Translations under genes and position numbers: made by a program
The notes under the pieces: generated by a model
What the model saw: only the letters and a program-made list of their open reading frames with translations
Database searches by the model: none
Told to the model about the DNA's origin: nothing
Source of the DNA: CAYILR01 sp964364175
Lineage (GTDB): Bacteria; Bdellovibrionota; UBA1018
Direction of reading: 5' to 3'
Assembly (NCBI GenBank): GCA_964364175.1
Contig: CAYILR010000021.1
Location: 1-64,000 of the forward strand
DNA length: 64,000 bases
Shown here: in pieces, positions 10,556 to 19,234 of the stretch
How positions within the stretch are numbered: the stretch's first letter is position 1
Layout of the letters: every line of letters starts with the position of its first letter

Positions 10556-11205
10556 ATACGAGGTTGTCTTTAGGTTTGCTTTTTTTAGGAAATTTTTTAG
10601 GCCAGCAGGTTTGGGCGGTATCTGAGCCTGCCAAGGCTGAGATAAAGGTTTACTCAGTTTGGTTAGCTTCAGGCGCGGATTGCAAGAGTCCGAAGAAGAT
10701 TTGCGAAACTGATGGAACTGCTATTGATTTGATGGCATCTCCGGATTTGTGTCGTGGGGTGCAAATCAGCAAAGGTAAGTATGAGTGCATGATCATAGAA
10801 ATGTCAGATCAGATCAAATTTATCCCTAATTCGGATGCAGTCAATTACGTTGGAGGAGTATGTAAAGCCGGAGAAACCTATTCCTACGATCTTTGTAACA
10901 AGCCTATGTTGACTCAGAATCCTGAAACCGATGCATCCACTGGGTGTTCGGGTACGGTTGACCAGGTCACTCAGGTTGAAGATCGGGTTTTTTTATATTT
11001 ACACACAGGTACCAAGCTCACTCAGGGATTGCAGATTTTCCTCAAGCCAGAATCTAAGTCAGATACGTCTCGTGGCTCACAATTGGCGCTGGCAATCGAT
11101 GTTGGCAGCAATTCGTCAGGGAAATTCTTTGCAGATTTTAAGAACAAAATTGTCCAAAAAGGTAAGCTGTGTAGTATGGATGCCCCTCTATTTGGCGTTG
11201 AGTAG
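10552..11205 (+). CDS. Secreted cysteine-rich protein, paralogue of the gene at 9706
   Basis: This 217-residue protein has a signal peptide ending near VWA (residue 23). Its mature part aligns end to end with the product of 9706: KVYSVWLASGADC, YECMIIEMSDQIKF, EDRVFLYLHTGT, SKSDTSRGSQLA and GKFFADFKNKIV, with most cysteines in matching places. It starts within the lipoprotein stop (ATGA) and is the last gene of the operon. The paired copies suggest a heterodimer or two versions of one binding module. The function is unknown. Confidence 0.75.
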   Translation: MNTRLSLGLLFLGNFLGQQVWAVSEPAKAEIKVYSVWLASGADCKSPKKICETDGTAIDLMASPDLCRGVQISKGKYECMIIEMSDQIKFIPNSDAVNYVGGVCKAGETYSYDLCNKPMLTQNPETDASTGCSGTVDQVTQVEDRVFLYLHTGTKLTQGLQIFLKPESKSDTSRGSQLALAIDVGSNSSGKFFADFKNKIVQKGKLCSMDAPLFGVE

Positions 11206-11286
11206 ATGTTTTAAAAGAAAAATTGAATCGACCTTGACCGCTTGCTCAAGATTTGGAGAGATGGCGAAAGAGGGCTCGCTTGTCTT

Positions 11287-11470
11287 AGAGCCTATCCTAA
11301 TAACCATTCCTACTGCGGCGAACGATCCATGGCCTGCGACTGCGTCAGATCGATTCGAAAAAATCCTCACAGCCCACAGCGGGGATGTTCCGGTTTTTTC
11401 GAATCGATCTTCCTTGTCTCGGCTCATGGCTCGTTCGCCTCGCTACGGAATGGTTATTAGGATAGGCTCT
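11287..11470. mobile_element. 184-base long hairpin, MITE-like element
   Basis: The outer 24 bases (11287-11310) are the exact reverse complement of 11447-11470. Inside, the stem continues imperfectly, and a second strong block pairs GATCGATTCGAAAAAA near 11348 with TTTTTTCGAATCGATC near 11395, so nearly the whole segment folds on itself. It has no coding capacity of note. The sequences on either side (11223-11267 and 11474-11623) line up with the unbroken leader and start of dnaE at 15541-15740, so the element interrupts a dnaE-like leader, which argues that it was inserted. Confidence 0.6.
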
Positions 11471-11473
11471 TAA

Positions 11474-11623
11474 TTTGTTCATCTGCACCTTCGCACTCAA
11501 TACAGCCTCTTACAGGGAATGGTTCCTGTGGATGCGCTTATGGAAAAAACCAAGAGTCTCAACATGTCTGCCGTCGCGATGACTGACGCGCATCAGCTTT
11601 TCGGGACAGTGGATTTTTATCTG
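11474..11623 (+). pseudogene. Fragment of a second dnaE 5' end (50 codons)
   Basis: The frame starting at 11474 encodes residues matching the DnaE N-terminus from FVHLHL through MVPVDALMEK to VDFYL. By eye about 25 of 150 bases differ from the intact gene at 15599-15748, yet only 4 of 50 residues change, so most differences are synonymous. The upstream stretch 11223-11267, including GATTTGGAGAGAT, also matches the dnaE leader. The homology stops at 11623, just where the minus-strand ORF ending at 11617 is cut off. Apart from this fragment and the hairpin, the gap 11206-11616 holds no gene I can support. Confidence 0.75.
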
Positions 11624-13506
11624 CCCGATGCCAATGATTGTGCCATGCGTCCTGCGATGATTGCCGCAGTGGTGCGGATCGAGGAGGCCGTCCCGTGGTT
11701 TCCGCGAGGCTCCGCAGCCCGCATTTTCGGGAGCAAGATAGGGGTGTTTCCCGTAACAACAGCAATATGGTGCCTGTGGGCGTATTCGATCCCCAGTTCG
11801 ATGGCTTTGGAAGCCACTTGAGTTGTCCAAGCGCAGAGAATAATTTTGGCTCCATGATCGACTGCATACACAAAAGATGCATAAATTGCAGCAGAACTGG
11901 TGATGCCCCAGGGATTGATGGCTTTGAGAGGCATAATTTTAGCGGATGGAGCTACAGAGAGAACCAAGCTCGCGACTTGAGTGCCTGCGTATCCATCATC
12001 CATCGCGCGTGAGTCGCCCGAGATGAAATCCCATCCGTACCGATCGAGGCGGCCGTGGGCATCCAGAGTGGGGGATGGATTGAGCCACAAAGAGCCGTGG
12101 ATCGCAGGATGATTATAGTCCACACCGGAGTCGATTATGGCGACGATGGGGGATTTGTCGTTTTTATCTAAAGAGGTGTTGTTGTGTGTGTGTGCCAAGG
12201 GAGTGATGTCGGGTTGTGCGCGGTAAGCACGATCGTACTGCTTGTATCTCCAGATTCGATAGGGAAGTAGGAATGTTCCTGTGATGCTCTTCCAGATGGC
12301 TATCAATAGATTTTCTTGAGGAGCTGACCCTACGGGAAATTTTGGTTTCGTAAAGTTCTCCCATGGGAGTTGAATGGTGTGATCTTGAACTTTGTCCTCT
12401 GAAATTCGAAGGGCAGCTTGCGTACTCAGAGTTTTTTCTCGGACGGGCATTTGGAGTTGTATGGCGCTTGTATCACCCTCGGTAGCGGTCGCAACAGCCC
12501 CAGAAAATGAAGACTCGATCACCTGAAGTATGACTCCCGGGGCGTCGGGTACTTCGTATACTGTACCTACAGGAATATTGGAGCCTTCGCCTGTTCCCAG
12601 AAAAAATCGGATTCGATCTTGCGAATCAGGGGCACCAAACCCATCAATTTTCCCGGTCAAAGGAAGTCCTTCAACGGCCTGATTGACAATACTCATAGAG
12701 CTTTGGATTGCTTTTTGAAATGCCTGTGCCATGGCCGCAGTGCGAGCGAATTGAATTCCCAAGCTGAAGCCTACGTAGGCTCCGGCAATGTCATAAAAAA
12801 ATCCCTCTCCGCTGACGGCGATTCGATGGCGAGTACGAGGGCGCCCCGCAAGAGGGGCGTCTACGTCCAAATTCAGTCCTAATCGGGCTTGATAATGCGC
12901 ATACTTAATATCCAACCATGCAAAAAGAACATCGAGTTTGAACCCTTGTCCTAAATCAAGGCCGGATTGGGAGTCGACGGGGTAGATGCCTTGTTTGTCG
13001 TATTGGTGCTCGAACCAACTTGGGTTATCAGAATCGGTTTTGAGAGGAAATTCGTTGGTTTCGCTCCCACTGCCATCATTGAAGGGTGTTCGAAAACGAT
13101 CGTCAAATCCGTAAAACATCCGGTCTCCGTGGTCTCCGGTGCTGAAAGACATTTCTGAAACACTGACAGTGATCGTTGCTGCAGGAACGTTTGAACCGGG
13201 CCAGATGTGCCCCGGCGGAACATCCTCGGTGCTGAGTGCTGCAGGAGCAGGATCGGTATCCGCTACGACGTACTTTCCACTCTGAATCAGTTGTCTAGTG
13301 ATGATGGCTTGAAAATCCTCACCAAAATTCTTCCAAGATCCATCCGGCATTTGGATTTTTGCTTTTTCGACAGGGGCTAATCCAATGACTCGTTTGCCGA
13401 TTCCTAAATCAGGAGCGGGAGGCTCGGTGGGCGCTGGGGGTTTGGGTTTGCCGGCCCCCAGCGCAATCGAAACGTGTAGCGCAAGTATCCATGCGCAGCG
13501 CCTCAT
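11617..13506 (-). CDS. CsgG/FlgT-like domain fused to a degenerate, truncated subtilase
   Basis: The 629-residue product has a short signal peptide (ALGAG), a Pro-rich linker, and an N-terminal region resembling the CsgG-like protein upstream (GIGKRVIGLAPVEKAKIQMP). A peptidase S8-like domain follows from about residue 450. The catalytic Asp is kept (AIIDSGVDYNHP, Asp459), but the His motif HGTHVA is AGTQVA (Ala507), the oxyanion Asn region reads LCAWTT, and no intact GTSMAAP motif remains. The stop codon lies inside the dnaE fragment, so the C-terminus looks cut by a rearrangement. It is probably catalytically dead and may be a pseudogene. The preceding gene ends 5 bases upstream of its start. 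Confidence 0.6.
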   Translation of the reverse strand: MRRCAWILALHVSIALGAGKPKPPAPTEPPAPDLGIGKRVIGLAPVEKAKIQMPDGSWKNFGEDFQAIITRQLIQSGKYVVADTDPAPAALSTEDVPPGHIWPGSNVPAATITVSVSEMSFSTGDHGDRMFYGFDDRFRTPFNDGSGSETNEFPLKTDSDNPSWFEHQYDKQGIYPVDSQSGLDLGQGFKLDVLFAWLDIKYAHYQARLGLNLDVDAPLAGRPRTRHRIAVSGEGFFYDIAGAYVGFSLGIQFARTAAMAQAFQKAIQSSMSIVNQAVEGLPLTGKIDGFGAPDSQDRIRFFLGTGEGSNIPVGTVYEVPDAPGVILQVIESSFSGAVATATEGDTSAIQLQMPVREKTLSTQAALRISEDKVQDHTIQLPWENFTKPKFPVGSAPQENLLIAIWKSITGTFLLPYRIWRYKQYDRAYRAQPDITPLAHTHNNTSLDKNDKSPIVAIIDSGVDYNHPAIHGSLWLNPSPTLDAHGRLDRYGWDFISGDSRAMDDGYAGTQVASLVLSVAPSAKIMPLKAINPWGITSSAAIYASFVYAVDHGAKIILCAWTTQVASKAIELGIEYAHRHHIAVVTGNTPILLPKMRAAEPRGNHGTASSIRTTAAIIAGRMAQSLASGR

Positions 13507-13511
13507 TCGGT

Positions 13512-14492
13512 TTATTTTCCCACCACCAAAATATCGCCCGCTTGAATCCCTCGAGAGGAATCCAGGACCTGGCTGATTGCTGCGTAACTGGAGATTGGAT
13601 AAACCTGAGTGGTTTTAACCGATGCCAATACCTTGTAGATCGCACAGCTGCTTTGGACATCTGCAGCGGCATAAACAATGAAGTCATTGCCGACTTGGAT
13701 GTTTTGGCGAACTCCAGCATCAAAGATTACAACCCCGGTTGCGGGATTGTAATCACGAATTGTCGCAAACCAGCTCAAAGCTCCCACTCGAGGAGATGCC
13801 GCGATTTGATTCACCCCTTGAGTCATGATTTGCCGCAGTATTTTCTCTAAAGAAGTATTGTGTACAAAGCTAGGACTGGCGGTGACTTTGCTAAAGTCGA
13901 TGGTCAGCTGCAAGTTCACCGAAACGCTGCTTTGATCGGCCGCAGACGCTTGAACGGACGAGCATTTGCCGGCGTTACAGTCCCAAATACTGAAATCCAT
14001 TCCGATTTTTCCGACTTTGACGTCAGCTTGCCCGGTCAGATTGGTTACCGCGGAGTGACTTCCTCCGGGGTTATAACCAATAGTAAGCCCATACTGCTGG
14101 AGATTGAGCTCAAATACGCTGAGAGAAGCGCGGATTTCGATGTGGTGATCACAAGGGCCTGGGTTTGCATCCGCATCCGTGGGTGCAAAAACGTTCGTGC
14201 TAGTGACGACAGTATTTAAAATCGCGTTTAGATCGTTGGACATATTGATTTCTGAACCGTTCGGAAGCTGAAATGCCTGCGTGGCGACAGCTTTAAGGAC
14301 TACTGGCCTGACGGGTTGAGCGTTTGAGCCAGGCGTTCCGCAAGAAATAGGAGATCCGGGTTGAGAAGGGGAGGATGGTCCTGAGGGTGCCGACGGGTTC
14401 TCCGAGGGTTTGGACTTTCCAAATGCGTAAACATTGTTTGAATAAATAATAACGGAATAAAGCAACAGCAATGCTGTATAAGCATACTTCAT
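13512..14492 (-). CDS. Secreted CsgG/FlgT-like protein
   Basis: The 326-residue product has a signal peptide ending near VYA (residue 23) and a Pro/Ser-rich linker, then a domain starting VVLKAVATQAFQLPNGSEINM that parallels the N-terminal region of the downstream gene product. A C-terminal section resembles the FlgT/CsgG-associated beta domain (TGVVIFDAGVRQNIQVGNDFIVY and GIQAGDILVVGK). Four cysteines lie at SCGTPG, GPCDHH, DCNAGKCS. It is cotranscribed with the subtilase fusion and divergent from 14678. A role as a periplasmic or outer-membrane assembly factor is inferred. Confidence 0.5.
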   Translation of the reverse strand: MKYAYTALLLLYSVIIYSNNVYAFGKSKPSENPSAPSGPSSPSQPGSPISCGTPGSNAQPVRPVVLKAVATQAFQLPNGSEINMSNDLNAILNTVVTSTNVFAPTDADANPGPCDHHIEIRASLSVFELNLQQYGLTIGYNPGGSHSAVTNLTGQADVKVGKIGMDFSIWDCNAGKCSSVQASAADQSSVSVNLQLTIDFSKVTASPSFVHNTSLEKILRQIMTQGVNQIAASPRVGALSWFATIRDYNPATGVVIFDAGVRQNIQVGNDFIVYAAADVQSSCAIYKVLASVKTTQVYPISSYAAISQVLDSSRGIQAGDILVVGK

Positions 14493-14677
14493 GTAATCGG
14501 TCCTTTCGCTTCCTGCTAAGGTCTGGTCGGTTTGTTGTTTTTTTGGAATTTACTGCGGAATACTTCTACTGCCTCCGTTGATCACTGTAGCAGCAGTTTT
14601 TTTAAAGAGTCAAAAATTTTTTATATATACAAAAATAGTTTAATAATATATAAAAACCAACCATAAGGATACAGTTT

Positions 14678-15526
14678 ATGAAAATTTCAATGAATTTAGC
14701 ACTTTGCTTGGCTATGGGTTTGTCAGGTACTCAGAGTTTTGCTGGTGTCGCACCCGAAGCTTCAAATGTTTTGGCTCGAATGATTCAAAAAGAAATCATG
14801 GCAGACACCTTTGGCACGAAACTTCTGGGAATGATTCAAGCCGGATCTCAAAAGCAAATTATTCTTGAAAATCTATTCAGTATCTATCTTCGCTCCAAGC
14901 CACAGCATCAAGAATACATGGAGATGCCTGAATACTCCAAACGAATGCTGACCGATTTGAACCAGAACCGTCCAGATCTTCGGAAAGATATTGCAATGCT
15001 ATTAGATTTGGAAGCAAGCGAGCTACTTCCCGAAGAGAAAATGGACGCCACAAATATCATCGAATTGCAGGGTCCCACAACAGATGTAAAAATAGATACT
15101 ACTACTGGTTCGGAACCTAACTTAGGATTGCCTGTCGGCCCCGAGCAGATGGTGCTTGATTTCCTTCTGCAAAAAATAAAACCATCACCTTACAAAAACT
15201 TGCTCATCAACGATATTCTGCGAATTGTCGCTGATCCATCACAACGCAGCAGAATGCGAAAAATCGGTCAACTCGTTCAAGCTTTCGCAAATTATGCAGT
15301 GGCTTCTCGATTGGCTCGTTACGAAGACGCAAAAATCGCTCTTCGTATGTCACCCATAGCTGCTTACAACTCCAAAGAGACTATTGTTTTCGAAGTGGTC
15401 GAGATCGAATCCGGTCGAGTTTTGGAGTCTGGAACTCTGGGTCAATTAGCCACAGGGATGCAAGAGTACTATTTGGACAAGGCTAAAGCCCAAGAAGCAA
15501 ATTCCCCTTCACAAAATCAGCAATAA
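14678..15526 (+). CDS. Secreted protein of unknown family
   Basis: The 282-residue product has a signal peptide ending near SFAG (residue 23) and a helical mature part containing charged stretches, for example PEYSKRMLTDLNQNRPDLRKD, and a short beta-rich segment near the end (ETIVFEVVEIESGRVLESG). The last 20 residues are Gln/Ala/Ser-rich. I recognise no family. It is divergent from the CsgG-like pair across an AT-rich 185-base region (14493-14677) that must hold promoters for both directions, and dnaE starts 63 bases downstream. It lies between the two dnaE 5' ends. Confidence 0.6.
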   Translation: MKISMNLALCLAMGLSGTQSFAGVAPEASNVLARMIQKEIMADTFGTKLLGMIQAGSQKQIILENLFSIYLRSKPQHQEYMEMPEYSKRMLTDLNQNRPDLRKDIAMLLDLEASELLPEEKMDATNIIELQGPTTDVKIDTTTGSEPNLGLPVGPEQMVLDFLLQKIKPSPYKNLLINDILRIVADPSQRSRMRKIGQLVQAFANYAVASRLARYEDAKIALRMSPIAAYNSKETIVFEVVEIESGRVLESGTLGQLATGMQEYYLDKAKAQEANSPSQNQQ

Positions 15527-15589
15527 CTCGTTGGGTCAGAGCTGAATCCATCTTGACTGCAGGGTCAAGATTTGGAGAGATAGCGACTA

Positions 15590-18500
15590 GTGTCGCAATT
15601 TGTCCACCTGCATCTACACACTCAGTACAGCCTCCTTCAGGGAATGGTTCCCGTGGATGCGCTCATGGAAAAAGCCAAGAGCCTCAACATGCCCGCCGTC
15701 GCGATGACGGATGCTCACCAATTATTCGGCGCAGTGGATTTTTACCTCGAAGCCAAGAAAAAAGGAATTAACCCGATTCTGGGTTGTGAAATCAATTATG
15801 TTCCATTAGGCAAGGCATCCTTGAGCCCTCAGTCGGGAGCGGGACAGCCTGTTGCAGCAGGTCCACGGGCTTTTCAGATTGTTCTCTTGGCTAAATCACT
15901 CAAAGGCTATCAAAACCTTTGCCAAATGATTTCGCAGTCCTACTACCTAGCCCTGAGTACAGCAGGGCAGAAGGCTGTGATGGGAGTTCCTGCGGTCTGG
16001 GTGGATCGTGAACTGCTTTTTCAATATGCTCAGGATTTGATTGTTCTCTCGGGCGGATTGCGGGGCGAACTTTCTTGGTTGGCGCTTTCGAATCAAGAAG
16101 AAGAAGCTGCCAAGGTGATTCAACAGTTTAAAGATCAGTTCGGCGAAGATTTTTATCTGGAATTGCAGGACACGCAGATTCCCGAACAAAACGAGATCAA
16201 TCAAAAACTTCATGCGTGGAGCGAAAAGCTGGGCGTGCAATGCGTAGCAACGACTGAATGTCACTATCTGAATCCGCAGGATGCCGAGGCTCACGAGATC
16301 CTGCAGTGTATTCAATTGGGGCGTACGTTGGATTTCGAGAGACCCAAGAGCTTGGTGCCAGCCGAGTTTTGGTTCAAACCCGCCGAGCTGATGATCGAGC
16401 GGATGGCCGCATTTCCAGGTGCCTGCGAGAATACGCTCAAGATTGCTGAGAAGTGTAAAACTGAATTCAAGTTCAAGGATGAAAAGGGTCAAACGATTTA
16501 TCACCTTCCCAAATTCCGTCCCGAGGGAGTGGGGAAGGACGATGTTTTTGACCTGATCGCTTATTTTAAAGCCCAAGCGGCAGAAGGTTTGGAAGTTCGG
16601 TTTCAGGAGCATTCTTTCGAAAAGAAGAAGCTGCTGCCGAGTTGGCCAGAGCTAGAAAAAGAATATCGAGATCGACTCGTTAGCGAACTCGCGATGATCG
16701 AGCGAACCGGATTCGCGGGTTATTTTTTGATCGTCTCGGATTTCATCAAATGGGCCAAGAGCCAGAACATCCCCGTGGGTCCGGGTCGAGGATCCGGAGC
16801 GGGATCTTTGGTCGCGTACTCCCTCAAAATCACCGACATTGATCCGATTCAGTACAAGCTGCTCTTTGAGCGATTCATCAATCCCGAGCGGATCAGCATG
16901 CCCGACTTTGACGTGGATTTTTGTCAGGATCGCCGCGGCGAAGTCATTGACTATGTGGCCCGAAAGTACGGTAAGGACAACGTTTGCCAGATTATCACTT
17001 TTGGAAAACTACAAACCAAAGCCGCGATCAAAGACGTGGCGCGGGTTCTGGGATTTTCGTTTGCGGAGTCCGATCAGCTGACGAAGCTCGTGCCCGACGA
17101 ATTGGGGATTTCAATTCAGAGTGCGATAGATCAGGAGCCAAGGCTTCGTGAAAAAATTGAGCAAGATCCCAAAGTCGCCAAGGTTTTTGAATACGCCAAA
17201 GCCGTCGAGGGACTCTCGAGAAACACGGGGATTCACGCGGCGGGCGTGATCATCACAGAAAATCCGGTCAGGGAATACTGTCCACTGCTCGTGACTCCCG
17301 ATGGAGACGTGGTCACTCAGTTTGACAAGGATTTTGCCGAGAAAATCGGTCTGATCAAATACGACTTTTTGGGTCTCAAAACTCTGACGGTGATCGATTA
17401 TGCCGTTAAAATGATCCAAATGAATCAGCCTTTTGATCTGCAGCGAATCGACTACGAGGATCCCGCTGTGTTCGCACTGATTAGTTCGGGCGATACGGAT
17501 GGGATTTTCCAGGTTGAGAGTTCGGGGATGAAGGATCTGTGCATGCGGATTCAACCCAACTCGGTCGAGGATCTGACTGCTATCGGAGCGTTGTTCCGTC
17601 CGGGTCCGCTAGGATCTGGGATGGTCGATGTTTTCATTGATCGTAAACACGGTCGCGTGCCGATCACTTACGACGTGCCGGCGTTGGCCACGATTCTCAA
17701 AGATACTTACGGCGTCATTCTCTACCAAGAGCAGGTCATGCAGATTGCGCGAGAGTTGGCCGGATACTCACTCGGACAAGCGGATTTGCTTCGTCGTGCG
17801 ATGGGGAAAAAAGACAAAGACGAGATGGCCCGTCACCGAGATTTGTTCACTCAAGGAGCTATCAAAAATGGCCTGGCTGCAGATAAAGCGGTGGCGATTT
17901 TCGAACTCATGGCCAAGTTTGCCGAATACGGATTTAATAAATCTCACTCGGCGGCCTATGCTGTTTTGACTTATCAGACAGCTTTTCTGAAAACTCATTT
18001 CGCACCCGAATTTATGGCCGCGCTGATGTCCACCGAGGTCAACAACACCGACAAAATCACTAAGTACATTTCGGATGCGAGACAACACTCGATTCCGGTT
18101 CTTTCCCCCGACGTCAATCATTCCGGAAAAAGTTTTTCCGTAGAGGGACGATCCATCCGATTCGGATTGGAAGCCATCAAAGGAGTCGGCGGAATCGCAG
18201 TTGATACATTGATTGAAGCTCGTACACAGAAAAAATTCACCAGCGTCCTGGATTTTTGTCAGAGAGTTTCTACACGCAAGGTGAATAAAAAAGTTCTGGA
18301 ATCACTTATTTTAGCCGGAGCCTTTGACGAGATCGCCGAAGTGAACCGAGCCAGCCTTTTTGCCTCGATCGAAAAACTCCTCGAGCACGCCAGCGACGAG
18401 CAAGAAGAGAGAGAACTCGGCCAGTCCTCGCTCTTCGATGCTTTCCAAGCGGACGATATCAAACTCCTGACTCCCATAGGTGCGATTTTCAAAAGCGAAA

Positions 18501-19219
18501 GCGACTGGCCGCAGTCGCGCAAGCTCTCACTCGAGAAACAAGTCGTGGGATTTTATATCTCCGGCCACCCCATGGATGGATGGCAAAAAATCTGTGACGA
18601 CTGGTTGGGCTGGAATACGGAGAAGCTTAAAGAATATACAGCGCCGCCGCCTTCCAAAGCCCCCCCTGCTGAAGGGCCTCCGATGATGGGGGGACGACAA
18701 CGTCCCCAACGCAAAGAAATTCGAATGGGAGGACTGATTTCGGAGATGAAAGAAATCACGACCAAAAAAGGAACTCGAATGGCTTTTGTCCAATTCGAAG
18801 ACATTCCGGGCCGATGCGAAGTCATTTTTTTCCCCGAAGCCTACGCGCAAACTCAGGAGATGATCCGGCAAGCGATGGCTCAGGCTGAACCTGTAGTGCT
18901 GACCGGAGACATCGATGCTGGAGACGAGGGCAATAAAGTTTTGGTCAGAACCGTGGAGTGGCTTGCAGAAGCCCACAAAAACAGAGCTCAGCAAGTGGTT
19001 TTAACTCTGGACACAGGATCGGCTTCGCCCGATCAACTCCGGGAACTCAAAAAACAGCTTTTGCAATTCCGTGGCAACTGCCCGGTTCGAATTCAGTTCA
19101 AAGATGCTCAATTCAAAACCAAGTTGGATTTGCCTAAGACTGTCAAAGTTTCGCCAGCTCCGCAATTAGTGGAGAACATCAACCGGATATTCGGTGCGTC
19201 CGTGGTACAAATCCAGTAG
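15590..19219 (+). CDS. dnaE: DNA polymerase III subunit alpha
   Basis: The replicative polymerase catalytic subunit, 1209 residues, starting with GTG at 15590 behind GGAGAGA. It has the N-terminal PHP domain (FVHLHLHTQYSLLQG), the polymerase palm with VGPGRGSGAGSLVAY and the catalytic aspartates in MPDFDVDFC, the fingers with ATxG-type and GFNKSHSAAYA motifs, a helix-hairpin-helix region, and a C-terminal OB domain after a Pro-rich linker near residue 1020. Length is normal for DnaE1. The 5' end has a diverged partial duplicate at 11474, so this copy may have been reconstituted by recombination. Confidence 0.96.
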   Translation: MSQFVHLHLHTQYSLLQGMVPVDALMEKAKSLNMPAVAMTDAHQLFGAVDFYLEAKKKGINPILGCEINYVPLGKASLSPQSGAGQPVAAGPRAFQIVLLAKSLKGYQNLCQMISQSYYLALSTAGQKAVMGVPAVWVDRELLFQYAQDLIVLSGGLRGELSWLALSNQEEEAAKVIQQFKDQFGEDFYLELQDTQIPEQNEINQKLHAWSEKLGVQCVATTECHYLNPQDAEAHEILQCIQLGRTLDFERPKSLVPAEFWFKPAELMIERMAAFPGACENTLKIAEKCKTEFKFKDEKGQTIYHLPKFRPEGVGKDDVFDLIAYFKAQAAEGLEVRFQEHSFEKKKLLPSWPELEKEYRDRLVSELAMIERTGFAGYFLIVSDFIKWAKSQNIPVGPGRGSGAGSLVAYSLKITDIDPIQYKLLFERFINPERISMPDFDVDFCQDRRGEVIDYVARKYGKDNVCQIITFGKLQTKAAIKDVARVLGFSFAESDQLTKLVPDELGISIQSAIDQEPRLREKIEQDPKVAKVFEYAKAVEGLSRNTGIHAAGVIITENPVREYCPLLVTPDGDVVTQFDKDFAEKIGLIKYDFLGLKTLTVIDYAVKMIQMNQPFDLQRIDYEDPAVFALISSGDTDGIFQVESSGMKDLCMRIQPNSVEDLTAIGALFRPGPLGSGMVDVFIDRKHGRVPITYDVPALATILKDTYGVILYQEQVMQIARELAGYSLGQADLLRRAMGKKDKDEMARHRDLFTQGAIKNGLAADKAVAIFELMAKFAEYGFNKSHSAAYAVLTYQTAFLKTHFAPEFMAALMSTEVNNTDKITKYISDARQHSIPVLSPDVNHSGKSFSVEGRSIRFGLEAIKGVGGIAVDTLIEARTQKKFTSVLDFCQRVSTRKVNKKVLESLILAGAFDEIAEVNRASLFASIEKLLEHASDEQEERELGQSSLFDAFQADDIKLLTPIGAIFKSESDWPQSRKLSLEKQVVGFYISGHPMDGWQKICDDWLGWNTEKLKEYTAPPPSKAPPAEGPPMMGGRQRPQRKEIRMGGLISEMKEITTKKGTRMAFVQFEDIPGRCEVIFFPEAYAQTQEMIRQAMAQAEPVVLTGDIDAGDEGNKVLVRTVEWLAEAHKNRAQQVVLTLDTGSASPDQLRELKKQLLQFRGNCPVRIQFKDAQFKTKLDLPKTVKVSPAPQLVENINRIFGASVVQIQ

Positions 19220-19234
19220 AATAAGGGAATCGGA

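Noticed and set aside
11242..11473. Small plus-strand ORFs across the long hairpin
   Set aside because: They run through the inverted-repeat arms, so their sequences are by-products of the hairpin and not independent proteins.
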